Source: Ottelia alismoides | Taxonomy: Eukaryota; Streptophyta; Magnoliopsida; Alismatales; Hydrocharitaceae | Assembly: GCA_037367405.1 (NCBI GenBank) | Contig: JAZKJV010011400.1 | Span: 4,834,501 to 4,898,500 of the forward strand | Length of the DNA stretch: 64,000 bases | Reading direction: 5' to 3' | Shown here: piece by piece, positions 50,221 through 60,205 of the stretch | How positions within the stretch are numbered: the stretch's first letter is position 1 | How the letters are laid out: the number at the start of each line of letters is the position of its first letter | Notes under the pieces: model-generated | Databases searched by the model: none | Told to the model about the DNA's origin: nothing | The model's input: only the letters and a program-made list of their open reading frames with translations | Program-made: the position numbers and the translations under genes

Positions 50221-51603
50221 ATGACCGACCAAGCACCTCAGGGCCCCGGCTCGACAGAGCCAGTGGCTGCGAAGACTTCCCCCGCCGCACAGGACAATGC
50301 CTCGCGTCGAAGTTTCATCAAAGGTTCCGCCACGCTGCTGGCCGGCGGCGCGATGGTGGGCAGCTTGCCTATCGCCCGGGCGGCTCATGCCTACGGTTCG
50401 GACGTGATCAAGATCGGCTTGATCGGCTCTGGTGGCCGCGGCTCCGGAGCGGCTGAGCAAGCCATGAACACCACCGGTGGCGATGTGCGCCTGGTGGCCA
50501 TGGGCGATGTGTTTGAGGATCGGCTGCAGCAGAGCTACCGGGCGTTGCAAGGCAACCACAAGGACAAGATCGACGTGACCGACGATACTCGCTTTGTCGG
50601 CATGGACGCTTACAAACGCGTGCTGGACACCAACTGCGACCTGGTGATCCTGGCCACCCCGCCGGGCTTCCGGCCGCTGCACTTCGAAGCCGCTGTCGAG
50701 GCCGGCAAGCATATCTTTGCTGAAAAGCCAATCGCTACCGATGCACCAGGCGTCCGCCGCTTTTTGGCCGCCAACGAGAAAGCCAAAGAGAAGGGGCTGG
50801 CCGTGGCTATCGGCTTGCAGCGCCATCACGAAGTGGCTTACAAGGAAACGATGGATCAGCTCAAAAATGGGGCCATCGGCGACATCATCTTCTGCCGTTG
50901 CTATTGGAACCAGGCTGAGCTGTGGGTCCGCAACCGTCAAGAAGGTCAATCCGAGTTGGCTTACCAGATGCGCAACTGGTACTACTTCAACTGGTTGTGC
51001 GGCGACCACATTGTCGAGCAGCACATTCACAACATCGACGTGATCAACTGGTTGATGGACGGCCCACCTGAGAAGGCCGAAGGTATGGGCGGTCGCCAGG
51101 TGCGCACCGGTAAAGAGTATGGTCAGATCTATGACCATCACGCAGTTGAGTTCACCTATCCCAACGGCGTGAAGATGCTGAGCATGTGCCGCCACATTCC
51201 TAACTGCTGGAATTCGGTCAGCGAGTTCGCTCACGGCACCAAGGGCTGGTGCGACATCAGCGGTGCTAAGATCTACGACAACAATAACAAGCTGGTCTGG
51301 AAGAGCGAAGGCAATCGCAACGGCCACCAGGAAGAGCACCATGACTTGTTCCGCGAACTCCGCGCCGGCAACAAGCCACAAGAGGGCAAGTATGGTGCCG
51401 AGAGCACCATGACGGCGATCATGGGACGCATGGCCACTTACAGCGGTCGCGAGTTGACTTGGAAACAAGTGCTCAACAGCGAACTGAAGCTGGCCGACTT
51501 TGACGCCATCAAGACACTGGACGACCCAGCTCCCATCCAGCCAGATGCCGACGGCTACTACGAAGTCATCCAGCCCGGCGGCGACATCAAGAAGGTCTTG
51601 TAA
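50221..51603 (+). CDS. Tat-exported Gfo/Idh/MocA family oxidoreductase
   Basis: About 460 residues. A Tat signal SRRSFIKGSATLLAGGAMVGSL lies near 28-50. A Rossmann start (IKIGLIGSGGRGSGAA) and the EKP motif (AGKHIFAEKPIATD, near 169) identify the NAD(P)-binding fold; the C-terminal half has the catalytic-type GDHIVEQHIHNIDVINWLM with His residues. Planctomycetes have many such secreted copies, thought to act on sugars outside the cytoplasm with a bound cofactor. The ATG at 50221 has GAAGG eight bases before it. Confidence 0.92.
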   Translation: MTDQAPQGPGSTEPVAAKTSPAAQDNASRRSFIKGSATLLAGGAMVGSLPIARAAHAYGSDVIKIGLIGSGGRGSGAAEQAMNTTGGDVRLVAMGDVFEDRLQQSYRALQGNHKDKIDVTDDTRFVGMDAYKRVLDTNCDLVILATPPGFRPLHFEAAVEAGKHIFAEKPIATDAPGVRRFLAANEKAKEKGLAVAIGLQRHHEVAYKETMDQLKNGAIGDIIFCRCYWNQAELWVRNRQEGQSELAYQMRNWYYFNWLCGDHIVEQHIHNIDVINWLMDGPPEKAEGMGGRQVRTGKEYGQIYDHHAVEFTYPNGVKMLSMCRHIPNCWNSVSEFAHGTKGWCDISGAKIYDNNNKLVWKSEGNRNGHQEEHHDLFRELRAGNKPQEGKYGAESTMTAIMGRMATYSGRELTWKQVLNSELKLADFDAIKTLDDPAPIQPDADGYYEVIQPGGDIKKVL

Positions 51604-51644
51604 GCACGAGTTCCTTCTTCATCCCAGACACCCAACCCCAAACG

Positions 51645-51680
51645 CAAATAGCCGAGTCGCAAGACCCGGCTATTTGTGTT
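51645..51680 (+). terminator. Hairpin terminator of the Gfo/Idh/MocA gene
   Basis: CAAATAGCCG (51645) pairs with CGGCTATTTG (ending 51676), extended by GTC-GCAA-GAC with a GNRA tetraloop. A short TGTTG follows. About 40 bases after the stop. Confidence 0.8.
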
Positions 51681-51701
51681 GAATAATGCGACGGCAAGGC
51701 T

Positions 51702-51882
51702 GGGAGGGCGAGGTTCCACCCGAGCCTTACCGCCTGGAGCGCGCAGGAAGATTCATTGGGATGTAGGTTTGAAGCATGAAACAATGCGGACAAGCGTCCG
51801 CAGGGTGTTGATCCAGGCCGGTGATGCCAATGAAGCTTGTGTGGAGATGCAGAGCGAAGGCTCGGCGGGATCCTCGCCCTCG
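51702..51882. repeat. R1 repeat element, copy g
   Basis: Left arm GGGAGGGCGAGGTTCCACCCGAGCC at 51702; right arm CTCGGCGGGATCCTCGCCCT ends at 51880, six bases before the stop of the next (minus-strand) gene. The core GTCCGCAGGGTG..GATGCCAATGAA fits the family. Confidence 0.78.
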
Positions 51883-51887
51883 CAGCG

Positions 51888-52883
51888 TCATTCTTTCTTG
51901 TCCATTTGATCGATCAGTACGTCGAGGATGGTATCGACGTGTTCGTGGAAGCCGCCTTTGAGGTCGTGGGATTGGCAATAGGCGTCGATGTTTTCCATGG
52001 GGAAGAAGCGGCGGGCGTCGAGTCGATAGCTGCGGGTGGCGCTTTCTTTGGGGTAAGCTCCGGTCTTGCTATCGAACTCGGTGATGGTGACGCTGCCGCG
52101 GATGCTGCAATCGTCGGGTCGAGCTGGACGCGAGTAGGGGTTGAGGTAGACCAGTTGGGTACGGTTTTGGGCGGTGACGAAGACGTGGGTTTTCAAGCGA
52201 TCGGGGTTAGCCTCGTTTTCGCGTCCGCGGACGAAGGCGTATTCGAATTGGCTGCCGGTGCGTTCACCGGCTTTGATGACGTTGTTTTTGAAGATCAGCA
52301 CCAGGGTGCGGAAGTCTTCGGGCTGACGTTCATCGCTGGGTTTGCGGGTGAAGAGTCCGACGCTGCGGAATTCGTTGACGGCGGTGGTGACCAGTGGTTC
52401 GAAGGGCTGAGTCACTTTGGCTCCGCGGAACTTGGCGGTGGCGGCCAGTGGTCGATGGTGGAAGTAGAGTTTGCTGCTGACCAGGTCACGGCAGACGCGG
52501 AGTTGGATCGAGACATAGTTTTCGTCCATGTACTCGAGGATTTTGTTGCGGCTGACCAGGGGCAGGGAAGAACGATCGGCGGAGTCCATGGTCAGTCCGA
52601 CCGAGATGACGTTATGTCGAGCGGCGGGTCGAGCCAGTTTCTCGCGGTTATCGCGGGCCGTTTTGATGATGGAGAAGTTGGTTGTTTCCAGCGACTGTCC
52701 TTCGGCGACCGGTTCGCAGCGGCTGCCACTACTATCGCGATGCAGCCGTTCCAGTTCAGCTTGAGTTTTAGGCAGCGAGCGTACGGTCTTCAAATCTGAA
52801 TACTCATCGCCCGCCCAGGCAGAGGTATCAACCACCACCAGGCACAAAGCCACAGCCACCCCAGCCATCACCCGTTTCATCAC
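51888..52883 (-). CDS. Hypothetical secreted protein
   Basis: A 331-residue protein with a signal peptide (MMKRVMAGVAVALCLVVVDTSAWAG). The mature part is mixed alpha/beta with no known motif; it has Cys residues at about four positions that could form disulphides. No membrane segment after the leader. The gene ends beside an R1 element. I do not recognise it. Confidence 0.65.
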   Translation of the reverse strand: MMKRVMAGVAVALCLVVVDTSAWAGDEYSDLKTVRSLPKTQAELERLHRDSSGSRCEPVAEGQSLETTNFSIIKTARDNREKLARPAARHNVISVGLTMDSADRSSLPLVSRNKILEYMDENYVSIQLRVCRDLVSSKLYFHHRPLAATAKFRGAKVTQPFEPLVTTAVNEFRSVGLFTRKPSDERQPEDFRTLVLIFKNNVIKAGERTGSQFEYAFVRGRENEANPDRLKTHVFVTAQNRTQLVYLNPYSRPARPDDCSIRGSVTITEFDSKTGAYPKESATRSYRLDARRFFPMENIDAYCQSHDLKGGFHEHVDTILDVLIDQMDKKE

Positions 52884-53074
52884 CCAACCTCCCCCGCAAC
52901 CAACCTACAACACCCCCATTCTACAACGGAGCCTATATCCAGCGAGAGGGGCGATCTGTAAGGTTGCTACGTTTTGTCAAGCCAGGGCTATCCGTTGTGT
53001 GACCCAGAAATGCAAGTAAGCGGCTGATGGCCCAGCCGCTTCCTTCCGGTTTCATACGACTGAGCCAATCAGGC

Positions 53075-56000
53075 CTATTCAATAATTGACCTAGCGAGAA
53101 CGCAATCTGCCGCATTGAAGTCGTCACCCATCTGGTAGGCGACGGGTATCGACCGATCGATCAAATAGAACGCACGATGCCGTTTGGACCGCCCTTGTTC
53201 CGCACCATATTCTCGCCCGATTTGACCGCTAGTGTCTACTTCAAAGAAACCTAATGTCATTCGGATCGAGAACACATTAGATCGGTTGGTTACAAGGTTG
53301 GCCATTCGCGATACCGGAAAGTTATGTGTATAGGTGTTATAAGTTCCCGTGTTGCTTCCCGGGTATACTCCCGGCTCAGTTGGGTTGAGAATCCTCAGGC
53401 CACTTGTTCCCGAACGCAGTATGGTCATGGCTGCTGAGGTCGAACTTTGCTGTATTGTCAGCGGGAAGTTATATGGCGTCAGCGGACTACCGAAAATCCT
53501 TAAGAACTCAGTCGGGGATCTGGCATCTAAGTGTGGATTGGGTGCGCTTAGAGCCCGAGTCGGCGGTGGGCCCGTCAGTGTATTGAATCCTTGTCGTGAA
53601 GTACCCAAGCTGGCCTTGTAGGGAATTGTGTTAGAGTTTCGAGCCGAAGTGCTAGTCGGAGTCATGATGTTCCACATTAGTCCACGATAGACCAAGGGCT
53701 CAGAGATGGTATTCAGATTGATTCGTCCGGGCTCGCGATATGTCGGAATCATATTGAATGGAGCACGGTAAGGTTCGAAGAGATGCGTCTGCGCAATTTC
53801 TTGTTGTGAACCAGTACTAAAACCTCTTGTTGCGTTGGGATGCACAACACGCCATGAATCGCTCCACGGACTCTTCACGCCAACGCATTCGAACAGTATT
53901 GCGCTGGACTTGGAGTTTCCGGCTGTTGGTCTCGTTGGTGGAGTTACCGAAGGCAGTAGTAAGTCTTCGAAATCCAATGTGTGCGCGAACTTCGGCCCGG
54001 AACCGCTATTGAAAGCAAACTCCTGCATGAACTGGCCCGGCGCGCTAAGAGGCACGCTCGTGAGTTCGTACGCGTTAACAAAGTCACGATTAGGGAAGTA
54101 CGGTGCAAGCGGAAGCTGAAGTGGAACAGGATCCGTGCTTGCCCATGGGTTTGGCCCAGGTGCTCCCCGGAAGTACGGCGTAAACTGATAATCATCATCA
54201 CCTGGCACAGAGTAGGGCGACGTAGTGCCAGTTCCACGGATCATGAACCTTGGATTCAAATATCCGAATGTAGAAAACGTCGCAGTCGCGTTACGCGTCG
54301 CGAGGGAAGGGGTTGAATTGGTGTAAAGCTCAGTTGGCAACTCGTAATCGAAGTTTGGATCGCTTGAATTGCCAGTCGCTGTTGAGGCTCCTGTTTGACT
54401 TGCAGTGTGGTAGCTATAGAAAGTCCTTCCCTGCAGCAAACCTGGGCTAGTTGGTAGCTCGCCAGGCAGCATGGTCTGACCCGTTTTCTGACGACTTGCG
54501 AAGATAATGGGGCCAGCCGCTGGCAGTCTTTCTTCACCCGAGAAAACGGTCAAGTCAACCGACATCCAATCCACTGTAATGTAAGGATTGAAAACTGGGT
54601 GCCACGGACGTATTGGGTCGGCAAGCCGTTGTAGAACAGCGGCTGTCCAATTAGTTTCAGTCCTAACGTCGGGGTAGTCTGATCCAGGCCAATTCGATTC
54701 CCGTAAATGTGAATTAGGACGCAGATCTAGGGGCTGCGGTGGCGTACCCGTGTTTGTTGCCAGATCCGTATAAGCATCTTTGGATGACGTACTGTGAGCG
54801 TAACCGGGAGCATTCGTATCGTTGTCGACCCCGTTGTCACTGCTATTCAAAAAATACTCTGGCAGCCGATAGTACTTGCTGCGAACTGGCTCCGAGACAT
54901 TAAGACCAATCCACTTGTAACGAATGTCGGTGTCATTCATCCAGTCGTTACCTGCTACGTCGGGAACTTGCATTCCTGCGGTCATCGTAACGCAGTCACG
55001 GATGCGATCGCTGAAAGCTACATTGTTTGCGGCGTTAGCCGGTGTATTTCCAGCGACCAGCGGCACTGGGGTTCCATCTGCCCACAGCGCCGGTTCGTTG
55101 TTCTGATTCCAGATTTGCATCCATCCATCCACCAACTGAATTCGATGATTGCTTGGTCTCTTGTTATAGACTCCGGTTTGGCGCTTACTACCGATGTAGG
55201 TAATGGGGCGAGGTCCTACAACAAGGTACTGGCCGCCAGAGACGACATTATGGCCGGCAGTAAATCGAAAGATATAGTTCTCTGGATCGGTGATACCATC
55301 GGCGACCAATGAAGGTAACGCATGGTTGGTGGCTGTCGGTTGAACATCAGCAAACCAGAGAACACGGTCGATGTCGGGTTCGGCAATAGTGGGAACTGTT
55401 GTCGAATTAATCGGCTTCCAGTTGAGCCCAGACAATGAATCGTTACCCAATTGATAGGAGTAATAGAATCGCGTAGCGGCGTTGCTGTCTTCATAGACGC
55501 GTGTGAAAGCATCCCTGAAGCCACCAGCGGCCTCTGCTTCCGGCTTCAGGAACACAACTCGCCATACCGGAAATGGGTTCGCCGTATCATCCGGGTTGGG
55601 CGCTGTCTTATTGAGATTTAGCTTAGGTACCGTCCCATCAAGTGTATAAAGTGAGCCAGTAGCCGGTGGTAGCGACGAGTCACCATTATTAACGTTGTTG
55701 GTTGTGCGCGGAACAAAGAACTCAAGATACACCGAGCCTTCAGGAACTCTGAGTTGCTCGAACTGTGGGGCGGGCGGAGGATCGGGGCTTGGAATCCGAC
55801 GCACATTGGAGTTGTGAAACGCGAGCGACTCGGTGATCAGCATCTCTGGCTGCTCAAGGCCCCAAACGACCCCGTCATCGGCACTAGCGCCGGGCGACCA
55901 ATAGACCGGTGGCGTCCCCTTAGGGCTGAACGGAGTTGAGTCGTAGGCGAACCGAGTGCAAGCGGCGTCTTGGTCTCGAAAATCAACGACGTTGACGGCC

Positions 56001-58831
56001 CATTGAGCCAGGATTCTCGCGCGTTCTGCAGCCGTTGGTGGCGCAGTTCCGGCCGTTGGATGGTTCGAAAAACGATGATTGGCTGGAAGTATCAACTGAG
56101 CTAAGCAGTAAAGATGTCGCGCAAAAAGCTGTTTGGCGCGGTTACCACTGTAGCGACTTTGGATTGCTGCCGGTTGGCTTTCCAGCGTAGGGTCAAAATT
56201 GAAGGGTTGGCCGGTTGCATCTCGCTCGTATTCTTCGAATGGCATAGACGAAGGTGGCGGTATTGTGGCCGCGTATGATGCTACGGGAACGGTCTCATCA
56301 GCATCATCAATAATCGCGTTGAGGTTGTCATCCAAACCATTTCCAAATGCTCGGTTCAAATCGAGTGGCCGGTTCTGCATGAACTCAAGTGGGAACAGCC
56401 GTTGAAGCGCAACCCGAGGGAAATAAAGCGGCGGGGCCGGGGTGCTTAAAGGTTTACCTTGGGCAAAAGCCTCAACGAATTCGATAAACGATGAGACTCG
56501 CCTGGTTGCGTTTGCTTGAGTGCCCGAACCGTTCGTGTAACGGGGATATGTGTATTCAAGTGGGAATGCGGGGAGCGAAAGCGATGCATTTCGTGGCGAG
56601 ATTGATCTCAGACTATTCAAGTAAGCAGAAATTGCGTTCGTATGGCTAAACGTGCTGCTCAGCACAGTTTGCAATCGCCTTGGAAGTGCAGCTCGGTCTA
56701 AGTCGTTCAGTCGCAATAAACGCTGGTACTCTGCTGGTGTGAATGGAGAATCTCCACGACCATGAAAAAGTAGCCTCGCTTCGTAAGCGTCATCGAGGGT
56801 CTCGTTAATCGCAGATGTCTCGACAAGTATGGGATTTCCCAATAGATCCAACCCTAAGCCTGACTTTCCTTGTACAGCCATCGGAAACGCTGCAGCGGGA
56901 AAACCTGCGGTTGCACCAGAGGAAACCATGCTTGGTGAATCGGCCCTGTTGCGTTCGAGCAGCATGCTCGCAACATCGTTACCGACTTGGCCTGGGCCAG
57001 TGTCAGACGTTGAGGCTGACGCATAGCGGGCATTAAACAATCCTGCGTATTCACCTGCGGCCAAAACCGGACGAGCAGAGATTTCTGCTGTGCCGAAGCC
57101 CATTCCCTGTGGCCAATGACCTGCATTGGCGGCAACCGGATCGGCATGCAGATGGCCGTACTTGTTGGATGCCATTACCAAAGCGCCAGTTGAATCCGCG
57201 CTCTGCGATCTGTCTCCAGCCGCATTGATGTCAATCTTGCCATCCATGTCTTCAATATAAAAGGCCACCAATGTCTTTAGGAGTTTGCCTTCGGGGGATG
57301 TGATGAGCGGGAAGTTGAGATCGACCCATAGACTGTCGGCAATCCCATCTCCGTCATTGTCAATATCCCAAGGTCCACGGGTAAGCCATCTAAGCCAAGC
57401 CTCGAACTTGTCATTCTCTGCACTACTGGGAACATTGGCCCATGTGATCTCCAGCTGCGGCGCGCGCAAGCCAGTGGCAAAATCACTCGATAGGCCGTTC
57501 GAGCCCGAAAACTCGGTGTTCTTGCGAACCGGTGTACCGCCAGGTGTCGTAAGGCCACGAATGTTGTACGAGACGGGTCTGCCCGTTGCTCGCTCGATCA
57601 GCTCTAGGTAGTCGATGAATGCGGCAACCTCGGCTGCATTGTTTTTATTAATGGTCGATAGATCGGGCGAAATGGAGACCAAGTAGTTGATGATTGCGGG
57701 GCGATGAAAAGACGGAATGATGTCATCGCCACCAGAAGAACTTGGAAGCGGTTCTCGCTTGTGTGCCAAGTAGAAATTCTCCGCATCTGGCGCATCCCAA
57801 GGTTCGTCGGTGTCACCTGTCGGAACGTATGCGCCATTAAGCTGTGAAGATTTACCTCGGTTTGCGAGGAACGAGTCCGGAATTGAGAAACTGCCATAGG
57901 TCGTTGTGGTGTTGGTCACGTTGCCGGCAACATCCATGCCCATTCCACTGGCGTTCGTGGTCCCTGCATTTACTAGAAAGATGTAAGAATCCTCTAGAGT
58001 AGCCGGTTTGTTATATAGCAGAGCAGCGGGCGATACCGCTAACCACGAAGAAACGGAGCGGGACTCGACTTGCCCATTGTCCGGATTGCGAACCGAAACG
58101 ATATCGTCCATTGCCTCCGACATGTCAATGGTGACCGTATACTGAAGGTCGGCCCGTAGCGGATCCAATGTAAGGGTACCAGAGATATCTACTACATCGA
58201 CCTCTCCGATATAACGAACAATACGGAACGAGCGTCCACTTAACGGTCCTTGCAGGAAGGTAAGCACGCGTCCCGTTAATCCATCCCACTGCTCAGGCAA
58301 AGGAAATTGGCCTACGGTGAAACTGCCCGTTGTCCACTCGACTGGTATCTTCAGGAACTGACCAGGCGTAGCACTCACCGGGTATGTCTTGGGTGCTTCC
58401 GGGCTGGTTGGCGTAAAGCTCGACATTGCCGACGGTACCACATAGCCCAGGCTAGCGACACGCATAGGATTGTCTCTAGCTACCGGAGAGGCGCTCAGAC
58501 GCGCAGTCAAGAAAAGCGGTACATCTATATTCGTTGCGATTGGGCCACTGGCTGGTACCCGATCGCTACCATACAGATCCCCCAAAATGTCATTCTTAAA
58601 GGCAATGGAATGAGTGTCGGTTGTGCCTCGCAATATCTGCTTAAAGGCATCATCGAGCAGTTTATCTGCAGGCGTTTCTCTGAAATCACGTTTGATAAGC
58701 GCTATGCTGGCTGTGCGTGCTTGGCCTGAATAAACCACAAATGTCACCGCGAGCAAGCTAAGCAGTGCAAGCATTCCTAGCACGATCAGCAATACCAAGC
58801 CTGAACGGCGGGGATTGGATCGAGTTTTCAT
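53075..58831 (-). CDS. Giant GspK/PilX-like protein of a pseudopilin cassette
   Basis: About 1,918 residues from the ATG at 58831 (GGAG six bases upstream). The N-terminus RRSGLVLLIVLGMLALLSLLAVTFVVYSGQ is a PilX/GspK-type membrane segment without Glu5. The body is secreted-type, rich in Asn, Thr, Pro and Ser. Near 485-530 is DNDGDGIADSLWVDLNFPL...EDMDGKIDINAAGD, and near 815-845 RPLDLNRAFGNGLDDN; such Asp/Asn-rich motifs could bind calcium. Domain order and operon place fit Verru_Chthon cassette protein A (TIGR02600), though a direct search is needed. It is last in the operon, 39 bp after the PilV/GspI-like gene. Confidence 0.75.
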   Translation of the reverse strand: MKTRSNPRRSGLVLLIVLGMLALLSLLAVTFVVYSGQARTASIALIKRDFRETPADKLLDDAFKQILRGTTDTHSIAFKNDILGDLYGSDRVPASGPIATNIDVPLFLTARLSASPVARDNPMRVASLGYVVPSAMSSFTPTSPEAPKTYPVSATPGQFLKIPVEWTTGSFTVGQFPLPEQWDGLTGRVLTFLQGPLSGRSFRIVRYIGEVDVVDISGTLTLDPLRADLQYTVTIDMSEAMDDIVSVRNPDNGQVESRSVSSWLAVSPAALLYNKPATLEDSYIFLVNAGTTNASGMGMDVAGNVTNTTTTYGSFSIPDSFLANRGKSSQLNGAYVPTGDTDEPWDAPDAENFYLAHKREPLPSSSGGDDIIPSFHRPAIINYLVSISPDLSTINKNNAAEVAAFIDYLELIERATGRPVSYNIRGLTTPGGTPVRKNTEFSGSNGLSSDFATGLRAPQLEITWANVPSSAENDKFEAWLRWLTRGPWDIDNDGDGIADSLWVDLNFPLITSPEGKLLKTLVAFYIEDMDGKIDINAAGDRSQSADSTGALVMASNKYGHLHADPVAANAGHWPQGMGFGTAEISARPVLAAGEYAGLFNARYASASTSDTGPGQVGNDVASMLLERNRADSPSMVSSGATAGFPAAAFPMAVQGKSGLGLDLLGNPILVETSAINETLDDAYEARLLFHGRGDSPFTPAEYQRLLRLNDLDRAALPRRLQTVLSSTFSHTNAISAYLNSLRSISPRNASLSLPAFPLEYTYPRYTNGSGTQANATRRVSSFIEFVEAFAQGKPLSTPAPPLYFPRVALQRLFPLEFMQNRPLDLNRAFGNGLDDNLNAIIDDADETVPVASYAATIPPPSSMPFEEYERDATGQPFNFDPTLESQPAAIQSRYSGNRAKQLFARHLYCLAQLILPANHRFSNHPTAGTAPPTAAERARILAQWAVNVVDFRDQDAACTRFAYDSTPFSPKGTPPVYWSPGASADDGVVWGLEQPEMLITESLAFHNSNVRRIPSPDPPPAPQFEQLRVPEGSVYLEFFVPRTTNNVNNGDSSLPPATGSLYTLDGTVPKLNLNKTAPNPDDTANPFPVWRVVFLKPEAEAAGGFRDAFTRVYEDSNAATRFYYSYQLGNDSLSGLNWKPINSTTVPTIAEPDIDRVLWFADVQPTATNHALPSLVADGITDPENYIFRFTAGHNVVSGGQYLVVGPRPITYIGSKRQTGVYNKRPSNHRIQLVDGWMQIWNQNNEPALWADGTPVPLVAGNTPANAANNVAFSDRIRDCVTMTAGMQVPDVAGNDWMNDTDIRYKWIGLNVSEPVRSKYYRLPEYFLNSSDNGVDNDTNAPGYAHSTSSKDAYTDLATNTGTPPQPLDLRPNSHLRESNWPGSDYPDVRTETNWTAAVLQRLADPIRPWHPVFNPYITVDWMSVDLTVFSGEERLPAAGPIIFASRQKTGQTMLPGELPTSPGLLQGRTFYSYHTASQTGASTATGNSSDPNFDYELPTELYTNSTPSLATRNATATFSTFGYLNPRFMIRGTGTTSPYSVPGDDDYQFTPYFRGAPGPNPWASTDPVPLQLPLAPYFPNRDFVNAYELTSVPLSAPGQFMQEFAFNSGSGPKFAHTLDFEDLLLPSVTPPTRPTAGNSKSSAILFECVGVKSPWSDSWRVVHPNATRGFSTGSQQEIAQTHLFEPYRAPFNMIPTYREPGRINLNTISEPLVYRGLMWNIMTPTSTSARNSNTIPYKASLGTSRQGFNTLTGPPPTRALSAPNPHLDARSPTEFLRIFGSPLTPYNFPLTIQQSSTSAAMTILRSGTSGLRILNPTEPGVYPGSNTGTYNTYTHNFPVSRMANLVTNRSNVFSIRMTLGFFEVDTSGQIGREYGAEQGRSKRHRAFYLIDRSIPVAYQMGDDFNAADCVLARSIIE

Positions 58832-58870
58832 GATAAGCTCCAAAATATGCACTAATTAACGGCACACGGT

Positions 58871-60202
58871 TTAAGGAATGGTACTCGTTGACACATTGAC
58901 GACGCGTTCAAATACGCCAACTACACCTTTGACCATGGTGCCCGTTGTGGGCGTTGGGTGCGTGACTAGACCGCTACCTGTGTCGACAGTCACGCTGGGA
59001 CTGAAGGACCAATCAGGACCGTCGAGCACAACATCTTTAAACCAAACATTCTGGCCAGCAGGCAGAGTTCTGCCGTAAGGGTCTGGCACTCCCACCGAGC
59101 CAAGGTCAGAAACTATTTCTTCACTGTCGACCGCAACTACGCGGTACCATCTAAAGACCGAGTTAGGGCGAAAGAATGACGGTGACACAAAACCGATGTT
59201 GTAGTACTTGCTCAGCATGATCCAATCACCAACTTGGATTTGCGAGTCAATGCCTTCGCTGCCAACGATTCGAACACGTCCGCCACTTCCTCCTGCGAAG
59301 TTGCCGGATTGAGGAATAACCCAAACGTTACGCTCGCCCTGCGGGTTTTCTGATGGTAGAGGCGCGACACCCGTACCACGAGCGGCAGGCAGAATAAATA
59401 CGAGATCCCTGTTCTTGATCACTACTAATGAAAGCGTGTACAGGTCTGTCGTAGCCGTTGTAGGGACGCTGGGTTCCGTAGGACTTATTGTCGCCATCCA
59501 GGAGTACGTTGAATCAGCAACATAGCGCGAGCTGCCTAGGCGAACTGGCGGCAGTGAGTGGTCTGTATCATCGGCAAACAAACTCAGGTCGTCTTCCGAC
59601 GCAAACATCCGATTTACTGCATTCGCACTCGTCGCCGTGATGCCCGTGGAGGTTACATTCGCGGTTGTGATTCGCAGCATCCGCGGCTGATCTCCCCAAA
59701 AATGAGTTGATGTCCCAGCCGTGTACGCAGGATCCATGGTCGGATTGTATCGGTCTGCGTAGTAGGGGAACACTGACGGTCGATACCAGCCGGAATCGTC
59801 AGGCAGATTGCCAATCTCACGGCTCGAGAAAAACTTGGGATCCAAACAAACTGATTCGCGACCAAGCTCTCTCAAAAAAACTGCTGTCGATCCTTTGGAA
59901 GGAAAACTCGTCGCCAGCAGCTTATTGAATCCAACCAACACCGGTGTGCTGGGCGTATCGTTACACCAAGCCCAACGGTTGGTGTTGTTGAGCCCGCGTC
60001 CTGTAAATTCCGAGTACCAATCATGGGCAAAGGACTGAGCTTCGGACAGCCGGTTGCTGTCGCTGGCCTGCCGCCCCGCGAGCAATAGCAGTGAGGCGAT
60101 ACCGGCCAATCCCATCAACGCGATTCCCATCGCAAACAGCGTCTCAATAACGGTAACGCCGTCTCTGTTTCGTCCGAAATTCAGGCTTGAATTGGTTCTC
60201 AT
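58871..60202 (-). CDS. PilV/GspI-like prepilin protein
   Basis: A 443-residue protein; AGGAG lies six bases before the ATG. RDGVTVIETLFAMGIALMGLAG is the prepilin signal (cut G|V, Glu5 present) and its ET rather than EL pattern is typical of minor pilins GspI/PilV. The C-terminal ~400 residues are a mainly beta, Ser/Thr/Pro-rich domain. It starts four bases after the GspH-like gene. Confidence 0.85.
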   Translation of the reverse strand: MRTNSSLNFGRNRDGVTVIETLFAMGIALMGLAGIASLLLLAGRQASDSNRLSEAQSFAHDWYSEFTGRGLNNTNRWAWCNDTPSTPVLVGFNKLLATSFPSKGSTAVFLRELGRESVCLDPKFFSSREIGNLPDDSGWYRPSVFPYYADRYNPTMDPAYTAGTSTHFWGDQPRMLRITTANVTSTGITATSANAVNRMFASEDDLSLFADDTDHSLPPVRLGSSRYVADSTYSWMATISPTEPSVPTTATTDLYTLSLVVIKNRDLVFILPAARGTGVAPLPSENPQGERNVWVIPQSGNFAGGSGGRVRIVGSEGIDSQIQVGDWIMLSKYYNIGFVSPSFFRPNSVFRWYRVVAVDSEEIVSDLGSVGVPDPYGRTLPAGQNVWFKDVVLDGPDWSFSPSVTVDTGSGLVTHPTPTTGTMVKGVVGVFERVVNVSTSTIP

Positions 60203-60205
60203 CTT

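Noticed and set aside
50086..51468. Long open frame (460 codons) on the minus strand
   Set aside because: It is the mirror of the Gfo/Idh/MocA gene, whose motifs are clear; the antisense product has no domain and follows from GC-rich codon structure.
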